NCBI GenBank assembly: GCA_041595875.1
Contig: JBFHJN010000044.1
Span: 1 to 21,536 of the forward strand
Length of the DNA stretch: 21,536 nt
Source: UBA2279 sp041595875
GTDB taxonomy: Bacteria; Actinomycetota; Coriobacteriia; Anaerosomatales; Anaerosomataceae
Direction: 5' to 3'
Positions 6,847 through 14,430 of the stretch are shown here, one piece after another. Made by a program: the position numbers and the translations under genes. The notes beneath the pieces were generated by a model, which saw only the letters and a program-made list of their open reading frames with translations, had not been told where the DNA came from and searched no databases. The stretch's first letter is position 1, and the number at the start of each line of letters is the position of its first letter.

Positions 6847-8059
6847 CCGGCTTTGCCTTCTTGTTGAGCAGCACCCGTCCGACGCCGGCGATCGTCTTGG
6901 TGAGCGGTCCTTCAAGCTCCTTCTGGACTTGCTTGAAGACGGTCCGCACCGGGATGGACTGAGGACATTTCGCCTCGCACTTGCCGCAGTCTATGCAGCT
7001 TGATGTCCAGTGCGGCTCGCCGTCCGCGGTCTTGATGCCCATGTACGCCGCGTGATAGATCCGTGCGCTCGACTTGGAGAACATGTGCGCGTCGTTGAGG
7101 TTCTTGAACGCCGCGGGGATATCGATGCCCGCCGGGCACGGCATGCAGTAGGCGCAGCCCGTGCACCCCACCTGCAGCAAGTCGTCATACGCACCGCGAA
7201 CATCGGCGATGATCCGCTCTTCTTGCTCTGTCATGCCGCCTGGCAGCGCATCCGAGACGATATCGATGTTCTGCCGGATATGCTCGTCTTGATTCATGCC
7301 CGAGAGGACCATCGTGACCTCGGGATGGTTGAGGATCCAGCGCAGCGCCCAGTCCACAGGCTCTCGCTTCACCTCGGCGGTCTTGTAGATCTTCTGCACC
7401 TCGTGCGGGATCTTGCCCACGATGGAGCCACCACGCAGCGGCTCCATCACGATCACGCCCATACCTTTGGCATGCGCATGCCGGATGCCCTCGATACCGG
7501 CCTGGAACTGCTCGTCCAGGATGTTGAACTGCACCTGGACGAAATCCCAGTCGTAGGCATCGGTGATCCGGATGAAATCGTCTTTCATCCCATGGAACGA
7601 GAAGCCCATCTTGCGGACCTGACCGCTGGCCCGGATGGAATCCATGAACTCCATGATGCCCAGCGAGACCATGAGATCCCATGTCTGACCGTTGAGCGAA
7701 TGCAGAAGGTAGTAGTCGATCATGTCCACCTGCAGCTTCTGAAGCTGCTTTTGGAAGGTGGGCCTGATGGCCTCTCTCTTCCTGATGGTCATGCACGGGA
7801 GCTTGGTGGCGATGTTGACCTTGCTGCGAAGCTCGGTGGACAGCACGTGCTCACCAAGGAAGGTCTCCGAGGCGCCCATGTGGTACGGATACGCCGTGTC
7901 CAGGTAGTTCACGCCGCCTTCGATGGCAAGCTTGAGCTGGCGCAACGCCGCGTCTTTGTCTATCAGGTTGGCCGCTCCCATGCGCGTAGGGAAACGCATG
8001 CAACCATAGCCGAGAACAGAAAGCTTGTCGTCAGAACCGGGCATCGACCTGTACTGCAT
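6827..8059 (-). CDS. Aldo/keto reductase with C-terminal 2x[4Fe-4S] ferredoxin domain
   Basis: The protein has 410 residues. An aldo/keto reductase TIM barrel occupies about residues 1-285 with the catalytic tetrad D54 (YLDTAY), Y59, K86 (ATKLP) and H120 (LLHS). A ferredoxin-like tail follows with C299, C302, C305, C308 and C355, C358, C361, C365, each set ending in CP. This architecture is common in strict anaerobes and is annotated as Fe-S aldo/keto reductase; the physiological substrate is generally unknown. The tail would let the barrel exchange electrons with ferredoxin or another Fe-S partner instead of relying only on NAD(P)H. The start is ATG at 8059 with GGGAG about 10 nt upstream. 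The exonuclease gene overlaps its 3' end. Confidence 0.95.
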   Translation of the reverse strand: MQYRSMPGSDDKLSVLGYGCMRFPTRMGAANLIDKDAALRQLKLAIEGGVNYLDTAYPYHMGASETFLGEHVLSTELRSKVNIATKLPCMTIRKREAIRPTFQKQLQKLQVDMIDYYLLHSLNGQTWDLMVSLGIMEFMDSIRASGQVRKMGFSFHGMKDDFIRITDAYDWDFVQVQFNILDEQFQAGIEGIRHAHAKGMGVIVMEPLRGGSIVGKIPHEVQKIYKTAEVKREPVDWALRWILNHPEVTMVLSGMNQDEHIRQNIDIVSDALPGGMTEQEERIIADVRGAYDDLLQVGCTGCAYCMPCPAGIDIPAAFKNLNDAHMFSKSSARIYHAAYMGIKTADGEPHWTSSCIDCGKCEAKCPQSIPVRTVFKQVQKELEGPLTKTIAGVGRVLLNKKAKPDVADAE

Positions 8060-8134
8060 TCAGAAGCACTCCCTGGGCATCTTGAGAACGGCCTGATCTG
8101 TTGTCTTCCACTCCAGTCTAGTGCTTCGGGCCCA

Positions 8135-8614
8135 TCACTCGCCGAGATACACCACTTCGAAGCGCTCGCACACCACCGGCATGTCCAATACCGGCTCGCG
8201 GCCCAGCTCGGCAAGCTCCTGCGAGAAGTACGCCCAGTGCCCCTTGCGCCAGTACTCAAGAGAGCCGTCGCCCTCCCCTTCCGTGGCAGCGAACTCCTCG
8301 GACACATCCTCAAACGGTACGATCTCCACAGACAGCGTGCGGATCACGCACTTCGCGTTGCCCTCCCAGTCCGTGATGACGCTCAGGTCGCCCACACGAG
8401 GGATCTCTTCGCCTTCGGCCTCGTAAGACCACAGCGCCCCTGCCGTGGCGCGCTTCACTCCGGCAAGCACCAGATCCGCCAGTTCGTCCGCATCGGCCTT
8501 GGTGCTGCAAAAGTGCCACGCCGAGCAAGTGGCCGCCTCCTGCATGAGCCGGGGATGCGCTGCGGAAAACGCACTCCACATGGCCTTCACAGATTCCGTG
8601 TCACCCACGCTCAC
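8135..8614 (-). CDS. ASCH-domain protein
   Basis: This 159-residue cytoplasmic protein matches ASCH-domain proteins of this length: WHFCSTKADADELADLVLAG, then KRATAGALWSYEAEGEEIPRVGDLSVI, then GNAKCVIRTLSVEIVPFEDV, with the hallmark EYWRKGHWAYFSQEL near the C-terminus. ASCH is a PUA-like beta-barrel thought to bind RNA; some members cleave acylated cytidine (amidohydrolase). Which activity applies here cannot be told from sequence alone. The start is GTG at 8614 with AGAGAGGG upstream; a second GTG two codons later is also possible. It lies 16 nt after the DUF3465 gene stop, so it may be the last gene of that small minus-strand run. Confidence 0.88.
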   Translation of the reverse strand: MSVGDTESVKAMWSAFSAAHPRLMQEAATCSAWHFCSTKADADELADLVLAGVKRATAGALWSYEAEGEEIPRVGDLSVITDWEGNAKCVIRTLSVEIVPFEDVSEEFAATEGEGDGSLEYWRKGHWAYFSQELAELGREPVLDMPVVCERFEVVYLGE

Positions 8615-8630
8615 ACCCGCCCTCTCTAGG

Positions 8631-9116
8631 CTACTGGTACGTCACACCCTCATGTCTGAGCCATCCGCCCTGATGATCGCCATCCGGGTCATGGTGCGTC
8701 CAGTGCACCAGTCCTCCCTGGTCGTTGTACTCATACACCCCGCTGAACGCGACGGGGTCCCCCACCTGCAGGCTGTCGATCCGTGGCGCGATGTCGATAT
8801 TGTGAGCGACAAGCAAGGTCTGGCCCGAGGCGAGCATGAGGATGAAGCGCTGGTGCCTGTCGCCCTCTGTGTCATCCGACAGCGTCTTTGTGACCACACC
8901 TTCGCCGGTGACCTGCACATCGCTTAGCTGACGCTCGAAAGCGCTTGCAATAGCCGCATCTCCCGAGGAGACCGCGGACGTGGGGCTTTGGGTCTGGAGA
9001 AGCTGACCGCCCGGGATGAGCAGGGCCGCCAGGACGGCGACGGTCGCGACAAGGAGGGCGGCCACGCCGACAGCCATGACCAGTACGCGTCGGCCCTGCG
9101 TGGTGGTGTCCAACAT
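8631..9116 (-). CDS. DUF3465 protein with N-terminal membrane anchor
   Basis: The protein has 161 residues. A single transmembrane or signal-anchor helix lies at about residues 10-35 (VLVMAVGVAALLVATVAVLA). A Ser/Thr/Gln-rich spacer follows, and then the strongly conserved DUF3465 domain: GEGVVTKTLSDD, HQRFILML, TLLVAHNIDIAPRID, then YNDQGGLVHWTHHDP and GWLRHEGVTYQ. The domain is small, His-rich and of unknown function; the conserved histidines suggest metal or nucleotide binding, but that is inference. With the N-terminal anchor it should face outside the cytoplasm. The start is ATG at 9116 with GGGAGG 3 nt upstream. A TTG at 9149 is in frame but has no ribosome site. The pilin-like gene ends 35 nt upstream. 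Confidence 0.88.
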   Translation of the reverse strand: MLDTTTQGRRVLVMAVGVAALLVATVAVLAALLIPGGQLLQTQSPTSAVSSGDAAIASAFERQLSDVQVTGEGVVTKTLSDDTEGDRHQRFILMLASGQTLLVAHNIDIAPRIDSLQVGDPVAFSGVYEYNDQGGLVHWTHHDPDGDHQGGWLRHEGVTYQ

Positions 9117-9151
9117 GCGCCTCCCGGAAGCCGAGTCCCTCCGGGGCAATC

Positions 9152-9529
9152 TTAGTAGTGGCTGTGATCAGTCGTCCAGCCAGCGGCGCTCCGGTCACCT
9201 ATGACCGTGCCGGTTGCGTCGACCATATAGTACAGACCGCTCTTCGGGCATTTGGGGGCGGCCTTCACGTAGTTGGGCACAAGCTGATCGACGCTGTTGG
9301 CCGTGTTGTTGCCGTTCAACAGACGGGTCTGCGTCCAAAGCCCGCCATTTGTCATCGCATACTGCTGAGCGGCACCCTCTATCAGGCGCTGGTTCGACTG
9401 GCAGGTACGCAAGCGAGCGGAGTCAGAAGCGTTGTTGAAAACAGGGACAGCGATAGCCACCAGAATGCCGATGATGAGCACAACGACCATCAGCTCTACC
9501 AGAGTGAAACCTTCTTCATTCCTTTGCAT
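9152..9529 (-). CDS. Type IV pilin-like / pseudopilin protein
   Basis: This 125-residue protein has a textbook prepilin leader: NEEG followed by FTLVELMVVVLIIGILVAIAVPVF, cleaved after G7, with the conserved Glu at mature position 5 (E12). The short globular part has two cysteines (RTCQSN and PKCPKSG) that could form a disulfide loop, and ends in TDHSHY. The size resembles ComGC-like minor pilins or pseudopilins. The start is ATG at 9529 with GAGG 9 nt upstream; the earlier ATG at 9562 has its SD-like bases touching the start codon. No prepilin peptidase, ATPase or other pilus gene is in the window, so it must use machinery encoded elsewhere. Confidence 0.92.
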   Translation of the reverse strand: MQRNEEGFTLVELMVVVLIIGILVAIAVPVFNNASDSARLRTCQSNQRLIEGAAQQYAMTNGGLWTQTRLLNGNNTANSVDQLVPNYVKAAPKCPKSGLYYMVDATGTVIGDRSAAGWTTDHSHY

Positions 9530-9625
9530 GCCGAGAAACCTCGCAGTAGTTGGATTGGTCATCTCCAGATAATCATCGTCGCCAGAACGCGATTCCTTGA
9601 ATGTGAGGGACGCCGTCCGCAAAGC

Positions 9626-10144
9626 TCAGGAGATGCGAGCCCGCACCCGCACGGTGTCCATGAAGCGGTCCTCCTCGGCAGGTGAGACGCCGTAGAGTCC
9701 CTGCTTCGTCTCGATGAGGACGACGCCCGTGTTCATGCGAGTGGAGCACATCTTGATGGTTCCGAGCTTGCTGTAGGGGACTTTGAACAGCGCCAACCCG
9801 GGCCACCGCATGCTGGACCACGCCTGTGCGGCCAGGTCCTCGCGACGAACTCCCGTCATGTCCGAATACGGAATGCGATACCGCAAGATCGGCCCGTAGC
9901 TGATCACCAGCTCGTCGGGGGTGAACTCGTAGCGCATAGACGGGAAGTACACAGCGATCACCGCGAACAGCGCCACAAGCGGCACTTCGATGACCAGAAG
10001 CATAAGCCAGATGGCAAGCGGCACCTGCTCCTCGGGTTCCAGGTAAGACATCACCACTACAAGCCCAAGAGAGGCGGCGACAAGCAGAGCGAGGCCCAGC
10101 GACCACAACCAACCAAGCGACGGTTTCGGCTTGAATACGTCCAC
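9626..10144 (-). CDS. Membrane protein with bacterial PH-like domain
   Basis: The protein has 172 residues with two hydrophobic helices near the N-terminus (about residues 12-33 and 43-66, separated by EPEEQ). A beta-rich cytoplasmic domain follows, containing YEFTPDELVISYGPILRYRIPYSDMTGVRRED, later GVVLIETKQGLYGVSPAEEDRF. This two-helix plus 'strand-turn-I.Y..I..V' layout is that of the bacterial PH-domain families, which are common in Gram-positive envelopes and have no firm biochemical role. The start is GTG at 10144 with AAAGGAG about 8 nt upstream. It lies 39 nt after the small coiled-coil gene and 96 nt before the pilin gene; co-transcription is likely with the former and possible with the latter. 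Confidence 0.8.
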   Translation of the reverse strand: MDVFKPKPSLGWLWSLGLALLVAASLGLVVVMSYLEPEEQVPLAIWLMLLVIEVPLVALFAVIAVYFPSMRYEFTPDELVISYGPILRYRIPYSDMTGVRREDLAAQAWSSMRWPGLALFKVPYSKLGTIKMCSTRMNTGVVLIETKQGLYGVSPAEEDRFMDTVRVRARIS

Positions 10145-10183
10145 GCAAGGGCTCCTTTGCGCTAGCGGTTCATGCGGGCAGGA

Positions 10184-10456
10184 CTAGTAGCCGGATGCCA
10201 TTGGGGCAAGCAGCGCGACTCCAAGAAGCGAGAGGATGAGGCTGATGGTGCCCACGATCGCACCCACGATCAGACCGAGCGCCAGCAGGTGCCCGTATAT
10301 GGCCCAGGCACGGGTCCAGAACTTGGGACTCACGACATTGGTGCGCGGCATCCGCGCTTCAAGCGCCGCGATCCGCTGCTCGAGATACGAGACGTACTGC
10401 GGGTCGTTGCGAGGCTGCATCGTCTGTTGCGGCATGCCGTAGCCCATGTTGTCCAT
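10184..10456 (-). CDS. Small coiled-coil/membrane protein of unknown function
   Basis: The protein has 90 residues. A Met/Gln/Pro-rich start (MDNMGYGMPQQTMQ) leads into a short coiled coil (YVSYLEQRIAALEARM, about residues 21-36). A region with WTRAWAIYGHLLALGLIVGAIVGTISLILSLLGVALLAP then forms one long or two short membrane helices. I do not recognise a family. The start is ATG at 10456, chosen for GGGGGAGA immediately upstream; an in-frame ATG at 10513 has no clear ribosome site and would add 19 unrelated residues. It probably forms an oligomer in the membrane through the coiled coil. It begins the minus-strand run that includes the PH-domain and pilin-like genes. Confidence 0.75.
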   Translation of the reverse strand: MDNMGYGMPQQTMQPRNDPQYVSYLEQRIAALEARMPRTNVVSPKFWTRAWAIYGHLLALGLIVGAIVGTISLILSLLGVALLAPMASGY

Positions 10457-10528
10457 CTGGTCTCCCCCTCGGGGTCTTGGTGACGTGTTGCACCCACGAT
10501 AGCAGAGGGGCACTGCAGACCAGGTGCG

Positions 10529-11728
10529 CTACTCGCTCGCCCCGTCCTTGATCGCCTTGCCGATCTCCCGGCCCCACGCATGCGCGGCCGCAAGGTCGTC
10601 TTCGGTGGGACGGAACTTCTCGGAGAAAGGCTCTATGGGCATCTCGAAGCCGATGGCCTCCATGCGCCCGGTGATCTGTTTGACCGCTCCCCCGCCCCAG
10701 CCGTAGCTGCCGAAGACCGCGCCCAGCTTGCCGGCGGGATGCAGTCCTTCAAGCCAGGTGAGATAGCCGCTCACCTTGTAGAGCATGCCATGATGCAGAG
10801 TGGGAGAGCCCAGCACGAGCGCCCGGGCTTCGAGGAGCTCGTGGGTCACCTGCGCTATGGCTGTGCTGGTGAGGTCGCACTCGTAGACCGCCACGCCCTC
10901 GGCAGCGATGCCGTCGGCGATGGTCTCGGCGAGCGCTTTGGTGGAGCCCCACATCGTGGCGTAGGCGACGACCGCCTTTGCGACCGTCTCGCCTTGGGAC
11001 CAGCGGCCGTAGGCCTCCAGCACGGCACCGAACTCCTCGCCGCGCCAGATCACGCCGTGCGCGGGAGCGACGACGTCGATCTCCCAGCCCGTGGCGACGA
11101 CCTTCTCGACCGCCTTGGTGACCTGCTTGCCCAGCGGCATCAGGATGTTGGCGTAGTAGATGGCCAGCTCCTCGAGCGCCAGCTCCATACCCACCTCGCC
11201 GGCGAAGCGTGCCGAGGACGCCATGTGCTGCCCGAAGGCGTCGTTCGGCATGAGCGTGCGGCTCTCGGCGCAGTACGTGAACATCGAGTCGGGCCAGTGC
11301 ACCATGGGCATAGGCAGGAACTGCAGCGTCTTGCCGCCCAGGTCGATGACGTCGGTGGCGCTCACGGGCTCCACCACCAGGCCGTCGTGGTACTCGGCCA
11401 CGCCGCGCACGCCGGAACCGGACGCGACAACACGCGCGTTGGGGCACGCGGCCATGACGGCAGGCAGTCCACCGTTATGATCGGGCTCCACATGATTGAC
11501 CACGATGAGGTCTATCTGGGCAGGGTCCATGACATCGGCGATGCGTGAGAGCAGCTCGGGCACGAACGGTGCTTTCACCGTGTCGATGAGCGCGGTCATG
11601 TTCTGGCCGCGCACGAGATATGCGTTGTAGGTGGTGCCGCGGGGCGTCTCGTACCCGTGGAAGTCGCGAAGATTCCAGTCGATCGCGCCCACCCAAAAGA
11701 TGCCGTCAGAAACCGGGACTGCGCGCAT
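10529..11728 (-). CDS. fprA: A-type flavodiiron protein (FprA/FDP), O2 or NO reductase
   Basis: This 399-residue cytoplasmic enzyme has a metallo-beta-lactamase-like diiron domain (about residues 1-250) and a flavodoxin domain (about 253-395). The diiron ligands are all visible: H79, E81 and D83 in NHVEPDHNGG, H144 in MVHWPD, D163 in PNDAF and H224 in APAHG. The FMN-binding loop YATMWGSTKALAE begins the flavodoxin domain, with SPTLHHG and SYGWGGG marking further FMN contacts. Length and order match class A flavodiiron proteins, which reduce O2 to water or NO to N2O and protect anaerobes. No rubredoxin domain is fused, so an external donor is needed. The start is ATG at 11728 with TAGGAG 8 nt upstream. 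Confidence 0.96.
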   Translation of the reverse strand: MRAVPVSDGIFWVGAIDWNLRDFHGYETPRGTTYNAYLVRGQNMTALIDTVKAPFVPELLSRIADVMDPAQIDLIVVNHVEPDHNGGLPAVMAACPNARVVASGSGVRGVAEYHDGLVVEPVSATDVIDLGGKTLQFLPMPMVHWPDSMFTYCAESRTLMPNDAFGQHMASSARFAGEVGMELALEELAIYYANILMPLGKQVTKAVEKVVATGWEIDVVAPAHGVIWRGEEFGAVLEAYGRWSQGETVAKAVVAYATMWGSTKALAETIADGIAAEGVAVYECDLTSTAIAQVTHELLEARALVLGSPTLHHGMLYKVSGYLTWLEGLHPAGKLGAVFGSYGWGGGAVKQITGRMEAIGFEMPIEPFSEKFRPTEDDLAAAHAWGREIGKAIKDGASE

Positions 11729-11824
11729 GGCGTGCTCCTATCCGTGTGAGATTCCTTCGTAGAGGATACCCGTTGTACGGGCTCACATCGCAGTCGCACC
11801 GCACGAAGCGGCCTACCGGCGGCG

Positions 11825-12832
11825 CTAGCTGCTGCGCTTGACGAAGAAGTCCGCCATCGAGAGCAGCAGATCGAGCGGCTTGCTTGGCGGCAGTGACGCG
11901 GCAAGACGGTCTTTTGCCGAGATGACCAGATCGCACGCGTAGTCGTTGGCGTAGTCCACAGAGCCGGCCTCGGTCATGATGTCCACGATCTCCTGCAGCT
12001 CCGCAGGGTCGGTGGTGCGCGAAGACAGCAACTGAAGCAGGCGCTCGCGCCGGACCGAGAACTGCAGCGCGTGGATAGCCACGAGCGTGCGCTTGCCCTC
12101 GGTGAGGTCGCTTCGGAAGTCTTTTTTGGTGGACTCTTTGGTGCCCACGAGGTTCAGCACGTCGTCTTGGATCTGGAACGCCAGACCCGTTGCCATGCCG
12201 AAGTCACGCAGCAGCTCCACCTGCACATCGCTGGCGCCGCCGACCATGGCACCCACGGCAAGCGGGATCGCTCCCGAGTAGAACGCCGTCTTATGGTTGG
12301 CCATGACCAGGTAGTCATCCACCGAGAGGTCGAACCGGTCGTCTCGCGCCCAACCGATATCAAGCGCCTGACCCTCGATGGTGCGGGTGGTCATCCCCAC
12401 GAGCTCGGAGAGGACGCGCAGCTTGATGCCGTCTTCAAGGCCCTCATCGTCGATGACGGTGCCGCAGACAAGCGAGAGCGCGAGGTCGCCGGCGTTGATG
12501 GCAAGCCCAAGGCCCTCGGTGATGTGCATGCACGGCTCGTCTCGGCGAGTGAGCGAAGAATCCTCGATGTCATCGTGGATGAGCGCGGCGGTGTGGAAGT
12601 GCTCGATGGCTGCAGCCGAAGGCCACGCCGTCTTGGGATCGCCACCCACCGCTTCGCACGCAAGCAGGCAGATGAGCGGGCGATGCCGCTTGCCCGCGTT
12701 GTCGGAGAACTGCCGCAGCGGAGAATAGAGGTAGCGTTCCATGTCGGCGTGAGAGCCGTTCTTGAAAAACGTCGCAAGGTAGGCGTCGAACTTCCTGGCA
12801 TTGCGTTTCAGATAGAGCTCAAAGCCGGTCAT
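11825..12832 (-). CDS. Trans-isoprenyl (polyprenyl) diphosphate synthase
   Basis: This 335-residue all-helical prenyltransferase has the first aspartate-rich motif DDIED (D87-D91, in ALIHDDIEDSS), the preceding GKRHRPL, and the second motif in FQIQDDVLNLVG. The second motif reads DDxxN instead of DDxxD, as in a number of geranylgeranyl-type synthases. KKDFRSDLTEGKRTL follows as expected. The enzyme condenses isopentenyl diphosphate onto allylic substrates for quinone side chains, carotenoids or lipid carriers. Chain length cannot be read safely from sequence. I start at the ATG at 12832 because AAGGAG lies 5 nt upstream; an in-frame upstream start at 12925 would read through two hairpins. No other isoprenoid gene is adjacent. 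Confidence 0.94.
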   Translation of the reverse strand: MTGFELYLKRNARKFDAYLATFFKNGSHADMERYLYSPLRQFSDNAGKRHRPLICLLACEAVGGDPKTAWPSAAAIEHFHTAALIHDDIEDSSLTRRDEPCMHITEGLGLAINAGDLALSLVCGTVIDDEGLEDGIKLRVLSELVGMTTRTIEGQALDIGWARDDRFDLSVDDYLVMANHKTAFYSGAIPLAVGAMVGGASDVQVELLRDFGMATGLAFQIQDDVLNLVGTKESTKKDFRSDLTEGKRTLVAIHALQFSVRRERLLQLLSSRTTDPAELQEIVDIMTEAGSVDYANDYACDLVISAKDRLAASLPPSKPLDLLLSMADFFVKRSS

Positions 12833-12846
12833 GAGTCTCCTTGACG

Positions 12847-12879
12847 GGGCAGATACGGCCAAACGGGCCACCTCTGCCC
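12847..12879. other. Stem-loop just upstream of the prenyl synthase ribosome site
   Basis: GGGCAGA (12847-12853) pairs with TCTGCCC (12873-12879). Inside it, GGCC (12857-12860) pairs with GGCC (12866-12869). The structure ends about 6 nt before the AAGGAG of the prenyl synthase, so if transcribed it sits in the leader and could affect translation. It may instead be part of the terminator region of the upstream operon. Confidence 0.4.
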
Positions 12880-12884
12880 GGGCT

Positions 12885-12911
12885 GCGCGCACAAGTAGTG
12901 TATGTGCGCGC
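12885..12911. terminator. GC-rich hairpin after the FetB-like gene, probable terminator
   Basis: GCGCGCACA (12885-12893) and TGTGCGCGC (12903-12911) form a perfect 9-bp stem with a 9-nt loop, 29 nt beyond the permease stop on the minus strand. There is no T tract, as is often the case in high-GC organisms. A termination role for the four-gene operon is likely but unproven. Confidence 0.55.
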
Positions 12912-12940
12912 GCCGTATCGGGCAAGCGACACGAGACCGT

Positions 12941-13756
12941 TTACTTGGGTTTACGCCCCTGGATACGCAAACCCTTTTCCAGATAGACGCCCTCATCTGT
13001 GAAGCGCTTGCGATACATGAGCATCACGGCCGATATCGCGCCTATCGCGGTGGCCGCGCTGATCATGAGCATCACGACTATCTGGTACTTGGTGGCCTCC
13101 AGCGGATCGGCGCCGGCCAGGATCTGTCCGGTCATCATGCCGGGTATGAAGACCACGCCTGCGGCGGCCATCGAGTTGATCGTGGGCATCATGCCTGCGG
13201 TCAGCGCGGTGCGCACCGAGGGCCGCGCGGCCTCCCACGCGGTGGCGCCCAGCGCGGTCATAGCCAGCATCTCGTCTCTCCTGCTTTCCATGTCCGAGAA
13301 CACCCGCTCAACCGCCAGAGCGATGCCAGTCATGGAGTTGCCCACCACCATGCCCGCGATAGGCAGCACGTAGCGCGCCTCGTACCAGGTTGGCACGCGC
13401 ACCACGAGCGCCGTCACCGCGAAGGTCACGGTGAAGCCGGTGAGCGCCATAGAAAGCGCCGCGTTGCCGAACAGACCCGGCGGCGCGTCAGGAGCACGCT
13501 TGAGGACGACGCGCGCGGCGGCGGTGATCATCACCAGCATGAGCGCGATGACGATATACCACGTCTGATTGGCGAACACCCAGCGCAAGACGAAGCCGAG
13601 CGCCATGAGCTGCAGGTAGGTGCGCACCGTGGCGATGGCGAGGTCTTTTTCGAGCTTCAGGCTCATGGCGATGGAAAGCCCGCCCGTCACGAGCACGAAC
13701 AGCATCGCGAGCGTGAGCTCCCACCAGCCGATGACGATGGCGCCGTCCGCGCTCAT
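12941..13756 (-). CDS. fetB: FetB/YbbM-like (UPF0014) iron-exporter ABC permease
   Basis: This 271-residue membrane protein has about seven hydrophobic helices. The family-specific stretches are TVRTYLQLMALGFVLRWVF near the N-terminus, then VLPIAGMVVGNSMTGIALAVERV, then EAARPSVRTALTAGMMPTIN, and GVVFIPGMMTGQILAGADP. These identify the UPF0014 family, to which E. coli FetB belongs; FetAB exports iron and protects against peroxide stress. The start is ATG at 13756. Its ATGA overlaps the stop of the ATPase gene by 4 nt, showing translational coupling; a longer in-frame reading from 13804 would run deep into the ATPase gene. It is last in a four-gene minus-strand unit and is followed by hairpins. 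Confidence 0.9.
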   Translation of the reverse strand: MSADGAIVIGWWELTLAMLFVLVTGGLSIAMSLKLEKDLAIATVRTYLQLMALGFVLRWVFANQTWYIVIALMLVMITAAARVVLKRAPDAPPGLFGNAALSMALTGFTVTFAVTALVVRVPTWYEARYVLPIAGMVVGNSMTGIALAVERVFSDMESRRDEMLAMTALGATAWEAARPSVRTALTAGMMPTINSMAAAGVVFIPGMMTGQILAGADPLEATKYQIVVMLMISAATAIGAISAVMLMYRKRFTDEGVYLEKGLRIQGRKPK

Positions 13757-14430
13757 GCGCTCACCTGCGTAAGAAGCCCGTGCTCCAGGCGGTAGCGGAC
13801 GCACGCCGCTGCGTCCGCGCGCACGTGGCTGATGCGGAGCACCGCCCCGCCGGCTGCGGCGAACGCGGCGGTCTTGCGCGCGACCTGCGCGGCCGAAGCA
13901 TCGTCCAGGCTGGCGTCCGGCTCATCGAGCAGCAGCACCGAAGGCTGCGTGAGCAGCACGCGCAGCAGCGCGATGCGCGACGCCTGTCCAACCGAGAGGC
14001 GGCTTGCGTCGCGGTCAAGCGACACGCCGCCAAGACCCACATCCGTGAGCGCATCGCGCAGGGCGCCGTCGCCCGGCGCTTCATCTTGCGAGCGGACCTG
14101 GAGCTCCCAGGGAAGCCGCAGGTTGGTGGCGACGGTGCCCGGCACGAGCGTGGCACGCTGCGGCAGCAGCGCCACGCGCGTGCGCCAGCGTGCGGCGGGG
14201 ATGTCGCGCGCCGCGACGCCCGCAAGGTGCAGATCGCCGGTGACTCCGGGGAGCAGGCGCGCGAGTGCGAGCAGCAGCGTCGTCTTGCCCGCCCCCGAGG
14301 GGCCGGCAAGCTCGACGACGTCGCCGGCGTTCAGCGTGAGGTCGATACCGGCCAGCACGGCGACGGGGCCATCATCTCCGGGACGCTCCGCCCGCAGGTC
14401 GCGAGCGGAGAGGAGGGCGGCCTCGCTCAC
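13753..14430 (-). CDS. fetA: FetA-like ABC transporter ATPase
   Basis: This 225-residue cytoplasmic ATPase powers the permease encoded next. Walker A is GPSGAGKTT (43-51), the Q loop lies in LLPQRATL, the signature is LSVGQ, Walker B is VLLLDEPDASLD and the switch histidine is in RISHV. The start is GTG at 14430, where GTGA overlaps the nitroreductase stop by 4 nt; only a weak GGGA precedes it, so translation is probably coupled. The open frame continues upstream to 14670 but there it only mirrors nitroreductase codons. The signature LSVGQ differs from the common LSGGQ, a mild variation. Short length and operon partner match FetA of FetAB-type iron exporters, and the substrate assignment rests on the permease family. 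Confidence 0.9.
   Translation of the reverse strand: MSEAALLSARDLRAERPGDDGPVAVLAGIDLTLNAGDVVELAGPSGAGKTTLLLALARLLPGVTGDLHLAGVAARDIPAARWRTRVALLPQRATLVPGTVATNLRLPWELQVRSQDEAPGDGALRDALTDVGLGGVSLDRDASRLSVGQASRIALLRVLLTQPSVLLLDEPDASLDDASAAQVARKTAAFAAAGGAVLRISHVRADAAACVRYRLEHGLLTQVSA

Noticed and set aside
7010..8629. A 539-codon open frame on the plus strand across the aldo/keto reductase and ASCH genes
   Set aside because: It is antisense to two genes with intact catalytic and Fe-S motifs. Its His/Arg/Leu-rich product and span across two genes mark it as a codon-bias shadow.
10580..11548. A 322-codon open frame opposite the flavodiiron gene
   Set aside because: The minus-strand protein has all diiron ligands and an FMN loop; the opposite frame has no motif and no ribosome site.
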